From positions 59,814-123,813 of the forward strand of contig JABFXY010000084.1 in assembly GCA_013361525.1 (NCBI GenBank): a stretch of DNA of 64,000 bases, written 5' to 3'. This document shows, piece by piece, positions 50,341 to 59,281 of this stretch. Below the pieces are notes generated by a model, which made no database searches, was not told the origin of the DNA, and was given only the letters and a program-made list of their open reading frames with translations. The position numbers and the translations under genes were made by a program. The stretch is from Polyangiaceae bacterium. GTDB lineage: Bacteria > Myxococcota_A > Polyangia > Polyangiales > Polyangiaceae. Positions within the stretch are counted from its first letter, which is position 1, and each line of letters begins with the position of its first letter.

Positions 50341-50715
50341 TCAGTCGCGCGGCACGTCGCCGCGCGTACCGCGCTGCGACTCTCGCGCCACCTCCTGCGC
50401 GAACTCGCCGGCGCTCATGCCGCCGTGTTTTTTCGCCACGTTTGCGCCCTTCTGGGCGTGGATTTGGCGCTCGAGCTTGTCGAGCACGAGATCGATCGAC
50501 GCGTACATGTCCTGCTTGCGTTCGTTCGCATGGAAGTTGTGACTCCCAGATTGCATCCGCACGTCGGCGACATGTTCTAGGCCTTCGACGGACAGGGTCA
50601 CCTGTGCCGTCATGGCCTGCCGGAGGAACTTCTGTAGCTTCGAGATCTTTTCATGCGCGTAGGTCCTGACCGCCTCCGAACCATCCATGTGCCGGAACGT
50701 GATCGAGATATTCAT
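50341..50715 (-). CDS. hpf: Ribosome hibernation-promoting factor, HPF/YfiA family
   Basis: 124 residues from ATG 50715, preceded by GGGAGGAAGG; the longer open frame upstream is not needed. The S30-binding beta-alpha fold is recognisable: MNISITFRHMDGSEAVRTYAHEKISKLQKF, LSVEGLEHVADVRMQSGSHNFHANE, DMYASIDLVLDKLERQIHAQK. It binds 30S subunits or forms inactive ribosomes in stationary phase. Often adjacent to ptsN and rpoN in proteobacteria; here ptsN follows, but no rpoN is present on the upstream side within the window. Confidence 0.92.
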   Translation of the reverse strand: MNISITFRHMDGSEAVRTYAHEKISKLQKFLRQAMTAQVTLSVEGLEHVADVRMQSGSHNFHANERKQDMYASIDLVLDKLERQIHAQKGANVAKKHGGMSAGEFAQEVARESQRGTRGDVPRD

Positions 50716-50885
50716 GCGCCTTCCTCCCTGAAAAAGCGGCTGGCAGGTTGGATCGTACCTAGGGAAGCTCTGAAAGAAATCAAACATTCCCTGGTTCGGC
50801 GCGGGATCGTCACATTGGGTCGAAATTTTGGTCGAGCACGGCCGCGCGACCCTTCGAAATGCGCCTGCGATCGACGGAGTTCTAG

Positions 50886-50903
50886 GAAAGGCCCGAGCCT
50901 TTC
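50886..50903 (-). terminator. Hairpin past the STAND gene stop
   Basis: GAAAGGC-CCGA-GCCTTTC, a 7-bp perfect stem, lies about 70 bases past the stop of the STAND/TPR gene on the minus strand. It could end that transcript; the following bases are not T-rich. Confidence 0.4.
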
Positions 50904-50973
50904 GATACCCTGCGCGCCGACAGCATCGGGGGACGTGATCGGCGCCTGATACGGGCTCGTGACTGCGGGACTC

Positions 50974-53658
50974 TCAGGCGGCGCCGCGATCCTGCGCGAC
51001 CATCAGGCGGCCGAAGATGTTCTTCGCCGCCTCGTCCATGCGCGAGGCTTCGGCCTGCGCCGCGGCGTCGCCCTTGAAGTCGTCACCTTGCACGAGGAAA
51101 CGCGCGTACGACTTGAAGGTCCGCGCGAGCTCGATCTCGTTGCCGGACTGCGAGAAAATCTCGGCGCTTCGGGCGAAATATTCGCGGGCGCTGCGCGTGT
51201 GAGACGCGCCCCATCCGCCGGCCGCGGTGATCTCGCCGAGCGTGCGCAGCGCGATGCCGAGCTGGACCTTGCTGCGGACGGTCGCGAAGAGATCGACCGA
51301 GCGACCGATGCAGTCGCGCGCCTTCACGAGATCGCCGCTCGCGAGGTGGGCCTCTCCCATGGCGCGCAAAGCGTCCGCGAGGCCGAGCTTGTCGCCGAGC
51401 TCGTCGAGCTGCTCTTCCGCTTGCGAGAGCACGGCGATCGCGCGCTCGGGTTTGCCCGCGCGGTGCAGGCAGTCGCCGATGTTCACGAGGACGCGCGCGA
51501 TGCGGTTCTGATCGCCGATCTGCTTGGCGACCTCGAGCGCCTCCTCGAACAGGCCGAGGGCACGGTCGTTGTCGTGCCGGTCCTGGAACACCGTCCCGAG
51601 GTTGTTGAGGGTCGCGACGACGCCGGGCATGTCGCCGATCTCGCGCCGGATGAAGAGCGCCTGCTCGAACGCGTCGATGGCCTGGCCGAACTCGCCCGTC
51701 TCGAGGAACACGACGCCGAGGTTGTTGAAGCTCAGCGCGATGCTGCGGCGGTCGCCCAGCCTGCGACGTCGCGCGAGGCCGTCGCGCAGCGATGCCAGCG
51801 ACGCGCGGTAGTCGCCCTTCAGCCACTCGAGCTTGCCGAGGTCGTCGACCGAGGAAGCGACGCCGCGCTCGTCGCCCGCAGCCTTGAAGAGCGCGAGCGC
51901 GGCCTCGAGGTGGCGCCCCGCTTCTTCGAGCGAGCCGGTGTCGCGGTACAAGCGGCCGATTCGGTTGTGGGCCGCGCCGCCTTTCGACTTCATGTCGAGC
52001 TGGTACGCGAGCGTCAGCATCTCGCGAAAGCTCGCGAGCGCGTCGTCGATCCGCCCGCTCAGGAGGAGCACGTCGCCGTAGTTGTGGAGTGCGTCGATGC
52101 GGCGGCCGACCATGCGGTCGCCGAGCAGCTCGAGGCCTCGCTCGTAGCTCGTGCAGGCGCTTTGGGTCGCGTACGAGACGCGGGCGGCATCGCCGGCTTC
52201 GACGTACGCGAGACCGGCGCCGATCGGGTCTCCTGCGCGCTCCCGGTGCTCGGCGAGCATGGTGAGCGTCTCCTGGCTCGCGCGGGTCTGCGCCTGATGA
52301 TCGAGCCAGTCGGCGAAGACGCCGTGGTAGCGCTTCTGCGCGGCCTTCGTGGTCCGTGTGGCGATCGCCTCGCGCTCCTTGTTGTGCTTGAAGGCGTATT
52401 CGTCCGACCCCGCCATGGACGAGTCGGGGAGGCGGAGGACGAAGTCGCGCTGTGCGAGGTCGTGGAGCGTCGCCTCGATGCGCCCGAGCTCGACGTAGAC
52501 GCCGGGCCCGGTCGACTCGCCTTCGGAAGAAGGTGATTCGACCGCCCACAGCTCGGGGGCCTCGTTGCCCGCGCGAAGCAGAGGCACGAGCCCACCGGTC
52601 CAGAAGACGCTCCCCATCGTCGCGGCGAGCTCGAGCAAGCGGCGCTCGAACGCCGAAAGCGACGACAGCCGCGCGTGGATTGCATCTTCGATCGTGAGCG
52701 GAAGCTCGGCGCGCTCGAGCCGGTCGAGGTGCACCGACCAGCGAGGCTCGTCGGCGAGCGCCGCCTCTTCCACGAGCACACCGCGGTCGTGGTAGAGGCG
52801 CACCATCTGCTCGAGGAGCATCGGGTTGCCCGACGCGAAGGCGATCGCGTTGTCGACGAGCGAGGCAGGCAGGGCGCCGTCGGCCGCCGCGGCAGGAGCG
52901 AGAAGCGCCCGCATGAGCTCCTGCGATCGCTCTTCGGAGAGCGGCTCGAGCTCGACATGCGCGTGGCGGCCTTCGCCGACGCGCGACCAGTCTTCGGCGA
53001 TGTTCGCGAACTCGGGCCGCGCGGCGCAGACGACGAGGATCGGACCGGAGAGGTACTCGAGCAGGTAGCGCAGGAGCGTGAGCGAATCCGCGTGCGCCGC
53101 ATGCAGGTCGTCGAAGACGAGGCAGATCGGGCTGTGCGCGGCGTCCGCCTCGATGAAGGACTTCACCACGGCGCGCCGGAGAGACCGGGCCTGCGCCGGA
53201 TCGTCGGCGATCGCGCGCGTGAGCGGGCTCTCCTCGAACGGGACGTCGAGGAGCTGGCCGAGGAAGTAGACGACGTCGCCCACCTTGCGATCACCGACGA
53301 CCTTCGACACCTGGTCGCGGACCGCGTTGCGGACGGCCTGCGGGTCCATGCCTTCGACGAGACCGAATCGCATGCGCAGTAGGCGCGCGAAGATCGCGTA
53401 GGGTGCGTCGCTGTCGCGGGCGCTGCCGCGGTAGACGCGCGGGACGAGCGCTTCCCCGGCGCGGTGGCGCACGACGAACTCGTGCACGAGGCGGCTCTTG
53501 CCGAGGCCCTGGGCGCCGACGATCGTGACGATCTTCGTCTCGCCCCGCTTCTCGACGGCCTCGAGCGAGTCGTCGAGGATGGTCATCTCCCGCTGCCGCC
53601 CGACGAACGGTGCGCGCGCGACGCTGACCAGCCCGAAGGTGACGTTGTCCTTGACCAT
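50974..53658 (-). CDS. STAND-type ATPase with TPR array
   Basis: 894 residues. N-terminal P-loop ATPase: FVGRQREMTIL, Walker A GAQGLGKS (48-55), Walker B ICLVFDDLHAAHADS (about residue 180) and LVVCAARPEF. From about residue 460 a long TPR array (RIGRLYRDTGSLEEAGRHLEAALALF, FNNLGVVFLETGEFGQAIDAFEQALF, NNLGTVFQDRHDNDRALGLFEEALEVA). Such proteins act as signalling hubs in myxobacteria, often fused to a Ser/Thr kinase or LuxR-type DNA-binding domain; neither is present here. It diverges, 105 bp apart, from a gene with an EAD-like domain, which is a plausible partner. Confidence 0.85.
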   Translation of the reverse strand: MVKDNVTFGLVSVARAPFVGRQREMTILDDSLEAVEKRGETKIVTIVGAQGLGKSRLVHEFVVRHRAGEALVPRVYRGSARDSDAPYAIFARLLRMRFGLVEGMDPQAVRNAVRDQVSKVVGDRKVGDVVYFLGQLLDVPFEESPLTRAIADDPAQARSLRRAVVKSFIEADAAHSPICLVFDDLHAAHADSLTLLRYLLEYLSGPILVVCAARPEFANIAEDWSRVGEGRHAHVELEPLSEERSQELMRALLAPAAAADGALPASLVDNAIAFASGNPMLLEQMVRLYHDRGVLVEEAALADEPRWSVHLDRLERAELPLTIEDAIHARLSSLSAFERRLLELAATMGSVFWTGGLVPLLRAGNEAPELWAVESPSSEGESTGPGVYVELGRIEATLHDLAQRDFVLRLPDSSMAGSDEYAFKHNKEREAIATRTTKAAQKRYHGVFADWLDHQAQTRASQETLTMLAEHRERAGDPIGAGLAYVEAGDAARVSYATQSACTSYERGLELLGDRMVGRRIDALHNYGDVLLLSGRIDDALASFREMLTLAYQLDMKSKGGAAHNRIGRLYRDTGSLEEAGRHLEAALALFKAAGDERGVASSVDDLGKLEWLKGDYRASLASLRDGLARRRRLGDRRSIALSFNNLGVVFLETGEFGQAIDAFEQALFIRREIGDMPGVVATLNNLGTVFQDRHDNDRALGLFEEALEVAKQIGDQNRIARVLVNIGDCLHRAGKPERAIAVLSQAEEQLDELGDKLGLADALRAMGEAHLASGDLVKARDCIGRSVDLFATVRSKVQLGIALRTLGEITAAGGWGASHTRSAREYFARSAEIFSQSGNEIELARTFKSYARFLVQGDDFKGDAAAQAEASRMDEAAKNIFGRLMVAQDRGAA

Positions 53659-53763
53659 GAGGCGGGCGCGCCGTTCTAGATCAGATGGCTCGCAGGTACT
53701 AGGGGTTCAGCGCAGGGCGTCAGAGCGGGGCTTCGCCCTCGTTTTTGCTAGCCTTCGCAAACG

Positions 53764-55029
53764 ATGAGCGGATTCGACGTCCAAGACCTCCGCTTCCGCG
53801 TCCAGTCGAGCTTCAGCCTGCCCGAGCTCCGGCGGCTGCTCGTCGGCTGGGGTGCGGATCCCGAAGAGACGGCCGGCGACACGTCGACCCTCGCGCGCGC
53901 CGTCGTGAAGCTGGGCATGCAGCGGTTCGGGGCGAACGAGCTCATTCACAAGCTGAAGGCGGAGAAACCGCTCACCGAGTGGCCGGACCCGACCGAGGGT
54001 GACGACGAGCGATGGGCGCCGAGGAGCGGGCCGATCAGCACCGCTGCGGTCGACGATGTCGGCGAGGCGACCGTGGTCGACAACCCGCCCGTGATGCTCG
54101 AGCCCCCTGGGATCGCCACGCTCGTCGGCCTCTCACCCGCCGACGACGTATTTACGAAGGCCACGGTGGTGCCGCCTCCGCAGCCGGCACCCATCGCAGC
54201 GACGCTCGTCGATGCGCCGCTCCCACCGCCACCGGCCGCACCGACCCTCCTCGATGCACCGCGTCCGCCGCCACCCGTGGAGCTCCCCCCGCCCTCGGTG
54301 AAGCCGGCGTCGACGCGCGTCGCACCGCCGTCGAATCCGCTCGTGTTCCTCGAGCCCGAGATGTTGCGGCGCCGACAAGAGCGCGAGACACGGCGCTGGC
54401 TCGTGCTCGGCATCGCGGGCGGCGTGGTCGCGCTGCTCGCGATCGCCTTCGGCGCGGGAATGCTTCTTCGGCGCGATGACATGACCGCGTCGAACGAGCT
54501 TTCGCGAAGCGGGTCGCCTCGAACCGACGGCCCCGCTGGTCGCGCGGCGAACGTCCTCGACGAAAGCCTCCGGCGCGTCGCCGACGCGTGTGCGCTCGAC
54601 GTCGACGGCAACCCGACGCGGTCGATCTTCGCGCTGTCCCAAGAGGCATGTGGACGTGACGAGGCCGATCGACTGGCCCGCGCGGAGCAGCGTGAGCGCG
54701 AGCGCGCGCTCTACGGAAACGACGCGGTCGACCCGAACCGATTCGCCCCCGTTCCGCCCGTTCCTGACGAAGACCGACTGCCGCCGACGGCGCGGCCCAC
54801 AGCCGACAAGCGCGCGAAGCCGCCTGCCGACACGACGCCGAGAGCGCAGCCCGAGCCGAAGCTGCAGCCGGGCGGCGGCAACTGCATGACGAAATGCCAG
54901 AAGACGCGCGGCGAATGCGACCGTTCATGCGGTCCCGAGCCCAAGGACGCGTCGCTCTACGACGCGTACATGAATTGCAGCGGGCGCTGCGTCTCGGCCG
55001 AGTCGAAGTGCCGGCGCGGATGCCTTTGA
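53764..55029 (+). CDS. Membrane protein with N-terminal EAD-like domain and Cys-rich C-terminus
   Basis: 421 residues. Residues ~6-72 are helical, LRFRVQSSFSLPELRRLL, AGDTSTLARAVVKLG and FGANELIHKLKAEKP, resembling effector-associated (death-like) domains used in bacterial STAND and caspase-like signalling. A Pro-rich linker (about 75-195) leads to one transmembrane helix (212-235, WLVLGIAGGVVALLAIAFGAGMLL), so the N-terminal part should face the cytoplasm. The outer C-terminal part has Cys-rich motifs in pairs (CMTKCQKTRGECDRSC, CSGRCVSAESKCRRGC). Divergent from the STAND gene. Whether the EAD-like assignment is right needs profile comparison. Confidence 0.65.
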   Translation: MSGFDVQDLRFRVQSSFSLPELRRLLVGWGADPEETAGDTSTLARAVVKLGMQRFGANELIHKLKAEKPLTEWPDPTEGDDERWAPRSGPISTAAVDDVGEATVVDNPPVMLEPPGIATLVGLSPADDVFTKATVVPPPQPAPIAATLVDAPLPPPPAAPTLLDAPRPPPPVELPPPSVKPASTRVAPPSNPLVFLEPEMLRRRQERETRRWLVLGIAGGVVALLAIAFGAGMLLRRDDMTASNELSRSGSPRTDGPAGRAANVLDESLRRVADACALDVDGNPTRSIFALSQEACGRDEADRLARAEQRERERALYGNDAVDPNRFAPVPPVPDEDRLPPTARPTADKRAKPPADTTPRAQPEPKLQPGGGNCMTKCQKTRGECDRSCGPEPKDASLYDAYMNCSGRCVSAESKCRRGCL

Positions 55030-55038
55030 GCTTGTGCG

Positions 55039-55722
55039 TCAGCCGCCGTGTGGCCCGACGAAATAGAAGCTCGTGAACGTCTTGCCCGCGTCCTCGGTCT
55101 TCGCCATGTAGTTGCCGATTTTGACGCCGCAGCCCGCGCAGTCTTCGAGCGCGACGATGATCGACCAGCGGTTCGGTGACTCGAGCTCGAGCTTTTTGAC
55201 CTCGGCCATGTAGTAAGGCTTTTCGATCGTCGCGCGGAGCTCCCACGATTCACCGACGTCCTGCGACACCACGACGAGGAGCTCGCCGCCGGGGGACTCG
55301 ACCACGTTGTCGAGCACGCCGACGATGGTGCGGTGCCGATTGGTCACCCCTGCCGCGGCCCAGCCATGGGTGTGTGTCTCGCCGGGCGTCGTCGCGAGAT
55401 CGAGCGCCTTCGCCTTGTCGCGCGCCTCCCAATAGATGCCGGGCACGCTGTCGATCGGCGGTTGTCTGCTGCCGTTTCGGAGCCGAATCAAACCTTGGGG
55501 CGTCGGAAGATCGATCGAGACATCGGAGAGGACACACGCGGGCGCGACACAGTCGAAGAGGGGCAACGAAGCGGGCGCATCCGGCGACACCACAACGGCC
55601 GACGAAGTCGACACGGTGCGCCCCGGGGGCGGGACCGCGACCGACTCTGCGTCGACGGCGGGCGACGCACCGCTACACGCGCTCGACGACAGCAAACCGA
55701 GGACGAGCGCGTGGCGTTTCAT
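55039..55722 (-). CDS. Lipoprotein with Ig/BNR-like region, unknown function
   Basis: 227 residues from ATG 55722; short signal with lipobox SSAC (Cys16). No clear family. Mixed beta segments such as LIRLRNGSRQPPIDSVPGIYW, GVTNRHRTIVGVLDNVV and ELLVVVSQDVGESWELRATI, then DAGKTFTSFYF, where a SxDxGxxW-like box (QDVGESWE, TEDAGKTF) suggests BNR-type beta-propeller blades. Co-transcribed with the lipoprotein gene upstream, 13 bp apart. Surface or periplasmic. Confidence 0.6.
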   Translation of the reverse strand: MKRHALVLGLLSSSACSGASPAVDAESVAVPPPGRTVSTSSAVVVSPDAPASLPLFDCVAPACVLSDVSIDLPTPQGLIRLRNGSRQPPIDSVPGIYWEARDKAKALDLATTPGETHTHGWAAAGVTNRHRTIVGVLDNVVESPGGELLVVVSQDVGESWELRATIEKPYYMAEVKKLELESPNRWSIIVALEDCAGCGVKIGNYMAKTEDAGKTFTSFYFVGPHGG

Positions 55723-55735
55723 CGGGCGTTTCCGT

Positions 55736-56440
55736 TCAACGCTGCTTGATGGCGCTGCATGCCTTGTCGTCACCGCCGTCGCACGCTTTTTTCCAGGCGG
55801 CCATGATGCGCACGGCGTCCTTCTCCTCCGGCTTCTTCGCGAGGCCCTGGATGATCGTGCACTGGCCGTAGACATAGCCCTCGCACGCGACCGCGCGCGC
55901 AGCGACCTCCTTCACGTGGTTCTTCGCGATGCCTTTTCCTTCCGCGTAACGGTCGGCGAGGCTCGCGCACGAGCTCGCATGCGGCGTCGCGCAGGCGACG
56001 ACCAACATCGAGCTCAGCTTGGCCTGGTCGGCGTTCGAATCGCGTCGGGCGCGCTCGTAGAGCTCTGCGCAAGCGGGACCGAAATTCGCGTTGCAGGCCT
56101 TCTCGAACAGCGAGCGAGCGGTCGCGATGTCCTTGTCGGAGGCGTTCGCCTTCTCTTCGAGCGCCTCGGCCTTCTCGACGCAAGCCGACGCGTTACCGCT
56201 CTCGCACGACCCCGTGGTCGGTCCCTTGTAGACGGGCGCGGGCTCGTCCGCGGGTGCTGCATCGGCTGCCGGCGTTTCCGCGGGCGGAGCAGCCGGCTCT
56301 GCGGAAGGAGCAGCCGTCTCCGCGGGCTTCGCTGAGCCGGGGTCCGCTGCGTCGGCCTCGCTCGCGGCGGGGGTCGGCGACGAAGAAGCACAAGCAGCGA
56401 GGCAAAACACCGCGGGAATCCAACGAAAAGACAGGCTCAT
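55736..56440 (-). CDS. Cys-rich Sel1-like repeat lipoprotein
   Basis: 234 residues; lipobox LAAC (Cys17). An Ala/Pro/Glu-rich linker follows, then helical repeats with paired cysteines: CESGNASACVEKAEAL, FEKACNANFGPACAELYE, ACATPHASSCASLADRYAEGKG, KKACDGGDDKACSAI. These resemble Sel1-like/Hcp repeats where each repeat is closed by a disulfide. Protein-binding scaffold in the periplasm or outer membrane. Operon with the next, smaller lipoprotein gene. Confidence 0.75.
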   Translation of the reverse strand: MSLSFRWIPAVFCLAACASSSPTPAASEADAADPGSAKPAETAAPSAEPAAPPAETPAADAAPADEPAPVYKGPTTGSCESGNASACVEKAEALEEKANASDKDIATARSLFEKACNANFGPACAELYERARRDSNADQAKLSSMLVVACATPHASSCASLADRYAEGKGIAKNHVKEVAARAVACEGYVYGQCTIIQGLAKKPEEKDAVRIMAAWKKACDGGDDKACSAIKQR

Positions 56441-56499
56441 TCAACTCTCCTCACGGACCGAGCTCGAAACGATGGTCGCTTCGGACACGCGCCGTGCGC

Positions 56500-56532
56500 C
56501 GATGTCGCAACATCGTTCGCGAAAACCGCGAA
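56500..56532 (-). terminator. Two adjacent hairpins past the WD-like lipoprotein gene
   Basis: CGATGT-CGCA-ACATCG (56500-56515) and TTCGCG-AAAAC-CGCGAA (56516-56532) are neighbouring 6-bp stems, 17 bases past the stop codon at 56549. They lie between two minus-strand lipoprotein genes and may end the first transcript. Confidence 0.4.
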
Positions 56533-56548
56533 GCCTACCCGAGGTCGC

Positions 56549-57685
56549 TCAGCGAACGACGTAGACCGGCCCGTCCGCGCCGACGGCGCCCGATTCACTG
56601 GTGAGGCCGACCACGAACAGCGAGCCATCGGCGGTCGTCGCCGGATACCGGTATTCGATGCGGACATCGGCGTCGATCGGCTCGATCAAGATCGGCCTCA
56701 CCCTTCCCTCGCCGAGGTCGTACGCGAACACGCCCATCGACCCGACGTAGATCACCTCGTCGCCGTCGAGGATCCCGCCCGACTCGTAGCGGTGTGCGCC
56801 CTCGAACGACGCGTTGATGGAGTATCCGCTTTCGGCGATCGCTGCGGCGAGATCCACGAGCGAAGACGAAGCGAAATCGTAATAGAAGAACCCATCGTAG
56901 GTGGGCAGAAGCGCACCCTTTTCATCGAAGCTGATCGGGCCGTCGATCTCGGTCTCGTGTCCGAGGAACGTGCTCGTCTTCGATGTGAGATCGAGTGACC
57001 ACGCGCGACCGCTTTCGGTGAAGAGCATTCGATCATTCGAGACGGCGAACGCGGTGAAGATGCCGATCTCCGCGCCGGTCTCTTCGAGCGTGAGGACGAG
57101 CGACGCAGGCCCGCCCGGTGTCCACCGGTAGAGCGACGTGCGTTCGCCGGTCGTGACGAAATAGACGTTCATCCCATCGACCGCGTACGCCCAGAAGCGC
57201 TGCTCGTCGGTCGGGCCCGGGACGACGAGCTCGTCGAGAAGATCCTGCGAAGCGCCTGCGGCGAACGCTCGGAACACGACGTCACCGTCGTCGGGCGTCG
57301 CCGTCACGACGAGCCGATCGCTCGCCTCGAAGTTGTAGTCGTCGCCGGTGCCGACCGAAAAGGTGTAGTCGATGCGTGCACCCGCAGACGCGTCGTAGCT
57401 CGACAGGGTCGGATCCCACGCCGCGAACTCGAGCCAGTACAAACGCGCCCCCATCGCGCGATGCTCGTCGGCTATCTCGCCCAGGAACGTTTCGCGTCGC
57501 GTGTCGAGCTCGGCTGCGAGCGTCTCGTAGTCGGCGCGGTCTTCTTCGTAAGGGTTCTCGGCGCCGTCGTCGAACGTCGTGCTGCCGTCATCGTCATCGC
57601 CGTCGAACCAGTAGCAACCAGGCCACACCAGCGACGAGATCGTGAGGACAGCACAGAGCGTTCCGGGCGCGCGTGTTCCGAACAT
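56549..57685 (-). CDS. Lipoprotein with beta-propeller-like body
   Basis: 378 residues from ATG 57685, preceded by GGAGAGGGG. Signal ends VWPGC (Cys24). The acidic linker DGDDDDGSTTFDDG is followed by a helical spacer (about 45-75), then repeated four-stranded units: RFWAYAVDGMNVYFVT, TSLYRWTPGGPASLVLT, IFTAFAVSNDRMLFTESGRAW, DGDEVIYVGSMGVFAYDLGEGR. That pattern fits a beta-propeller of surface proteins. No catalytic residues were recognised. Transcribed away from the CoA-transferase operon. Confidence 0.65.
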   Translation of the reverse strand: MFGTRAPGTLCAVLTISSLVWPGCYWFDGDDDDGSTTFDDGAENPYEEDRADYETLAAELDTRRETFLGEIADEHRAMGARLYWLEFAAWDPTLSSYDASAGARIDYTFSVGTGDDYNFEASDRLVVTATPDDGDVVFRAFAAGASQDLLDELVVPGPTDEQRFWAYAVDGMNVYFVTTGERTSLYRWTPGGPASLVLTLEETGAEIGIFTAFAVSNDRMLFTESGRAWSLDLTSKTSTFLGHETEIDGPISFDEKGALLPTYDGFFYYDFASSSLVDLAAAIAESGYSINASFEGAHRYESGGILDGDEVIYVGSMGVFAYDLGEGRVRPILIEPIDADVRIEYRYPATTADGSLFVVGLTSESGAVGADGPVYVVR

Positions 57686-57846
57686 GGTCCCCTCTCCGAC
57701 ACGCGCTCGCGTGTTTCGTCGCGTCGAAGATGTGCGGATGACGCGATGCGTACGCTCGTTCGCGCATGACCCGTGCATGTGGAAGCCGCAGCGCGCAAGG
57801 CGTCGACGCTGGCCACCCATCTTCGGGTTTGGTAGGTAACGGCCCC

Positions 57847-58614
57847 ATGGACAAGGTCGTGAAGAGCGCCGTCGACGCGGTCCGCGACATCCCGAATGGC
57901 GCGACGATCCTCGCTGGAGGATTTGGTCTGTGCGGCATTCCGGAGAACGCGATCGCGGCGCTGCGCGAGCTCGGCACGAAGGATCTCGTCTTCGTGTCCA
58001 ACAACTGCGGCGTCGACGACTTCGGGCTCGGCATCCTGCTCGGTAACAAGCAGATCCGAAAGATGATCTCGTCGTACGTCGGCGAGAACAAAGACTTCGA
58101 GCGGCAGTATCTTTCCGGCGAGCTCGAGGTGGAGCTCGTGCCGCAAGGCACGCTCGCCGAGCGCATCCGCGCGGGCGGAGCCGGCATCCCCGCGTTCTAT
58201 ACGCCGACCGGCGTCCACACCGCGGTGAGCGACGGCGGCATGCCGGTCCTCTACGAAAAGGACGGCTCGGTGAAGAAGTACTCGTCGAAGAAGGAGATCC
58301 GCTCCTTCGACGGCAAGGACTACGTGCTCGAGCCCGCCATCACCGGCGACTACGCCATCGTGAAAGCGTGGAAGGGCGACCGGCACGGCAACCTCGTCTA
58401 CCGGCACACTGCGATGAACTTCAATCCGATGATGGCAACGGCTGGGAAGGTCACCATCGCCGAGGTGGAAGAGCTCGTCCCCGTCGGCGCGCTGGAGCCC
58501 GATCACATCCACACGCCCGGCATCTTCGTGCATCGCATCTTCCAGGGCGAACGTTACGAAAAGCGCATCGAGCGGCGAACGACGCGAGCAGCCTCCGAGC
58601 AGAAAGCAGGTTGA
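57847..58614 (+). CDS. scoA: Succinyl-CoA:3-ketoacid CoA-transferase subunit A
   Basis: 255 residues from ATG 57847. Class I CoA-transferase alpha subunit: GATILAGGFGLCGIPENAI at the start, FVSNNCGVDDFGLGILL, and GGAGIPAFYTPTGVHTAV, all typical of the SCOT/AtoD alpha chain. With the beta subunit four bases downstream it moves CoA between succinyl-CoA and acetoacetate or a related 3-keto acid, in ketone or butyrate-type metabolism. Cytoplasmic. Confidence 0.92.
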   Translation: MDKVVKSAVDAVRDIPNGATILAGGFGLCGIPENAIAALRELGTKDLVFVSNNCGVDDFGLGILLGNKQIRKMISSYVGENKDFERQYLSGELEVELVPQGTLAERIRAGGAGIPAFYTPTGVHTAVSDGGMPVLYEKDGSVKKYSSKKEIRSFDGKDYVLEPAITGDYAIVKAWKGDRHGNLVYRHTAMNFNPMMATAGKVTIAEVEELVPVGALEPDHIHTPGIFVHRIFQGERYEKRIERRTTRAASEQKAG

Positions 58615-58618
58615 AGCG

Positions 58619-59281
58619 ATGGCCCTGACCCGAGATCAGATCGCCCGCCGCGCCGCTCAAGAGCTGCGTGACGGCTACTACGTGAACCTCGGCATCGGCA
58701 TGCCGACGCTCGTCGCGAACTACATCCCGCCGGGCATCGAGGTCGTCCTGCAGAGCGAAAACGGCCTGCTGGGCATCGGCCCCTACCCCGTCGCGGGGAC
58801 GGAGGACGCGGATCTCATCAACGCCGGCAAAGAGACGGTAACGATGCTCCCCGGCTCTGCGTTCTTCAGCAGCGCGGACAGCTTCGGACAGATCCGCGGC
58901 GGCCACATCGATCTCGCGATCCTCGGCGCGATGGAGGTCAGCGAAAAAGGCGATCTCGCCAACTGGATGATCCCCGGCAAGATGGTGAAGGGCATGGGCG
59001 GCGCGATGGATCTCGTCGCGCGCGCAAAACGTGTCGTCGTCATCATGGACCACGCCGCGAAGTCCGGCGCGCCGAAGATCCTGAATCAGTGCGCGCTCCC
59101 CCTCACCGGTCAGGGCGTCGTGCATCGGATCATCACCGACCTCGCCGTCATCGACGTCACGCCCGAGGGGCTCGTCCTGCGCGAGATCGCGCCGGGCGTG
59201 TCTGCCAAAGAGGTCCAGGAGCGAACACAACCGACGCTCCGCGTACCGCACGACATCGCGGTGATTTCGGGGATCTCGTGA
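58619..59281 (+). CDS. scoB: Succinyl-CoA:3-ketoacid CoA-transferase subunit B
   Basis: 220 residues. The catalytic Glu47 lies in VVLQSENGLLG, the active-site motif of class I CoA-transferase beta subunits. YYVNLGIGMPTLVANYIPPGI, IRGGHIDLAILGAMEVSEKGDLANWMIPG and VVVIMDHAAKSGAPKIL are also diagnostic. It pairs with the subunit A encoded four bases upstream. The stop overlaps the next gene's GTG (GTGA), linking translation with accD. Confidence 0.95.
   Translation: MALTRDQIARRAAQELRDGYYVNLGIGMPTLVANYIPPGIEVVLQSENGLLGIGPYPVAGTEDADLINAGKETVTMLPGSAFFSSADSFGQIRGGHIDLAILGAMEVSEKGDLANWMIPGKMVKGMGGAMDLVARAKRVVVIMDHAAKSGAPKILNQCALPLTGQGVVHRIITDLAVIDVTPEGLVLREIAPGVSAKEVQERTQPTLRVPHDIAVISGIS

Noticed and set aside
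50716..50850. A sigma-54 promoter before hpf
   Set aside because: No TGGCAC-N5-TTGC match was found on the minus strand.
50959..52536. A 525-codon plus-strand open frame
   Set aside because: Antisense to the TPR array of the STAND gene; repetitive Glu/Val/Ala-rich translation reflects the TPR repeats read backwards.
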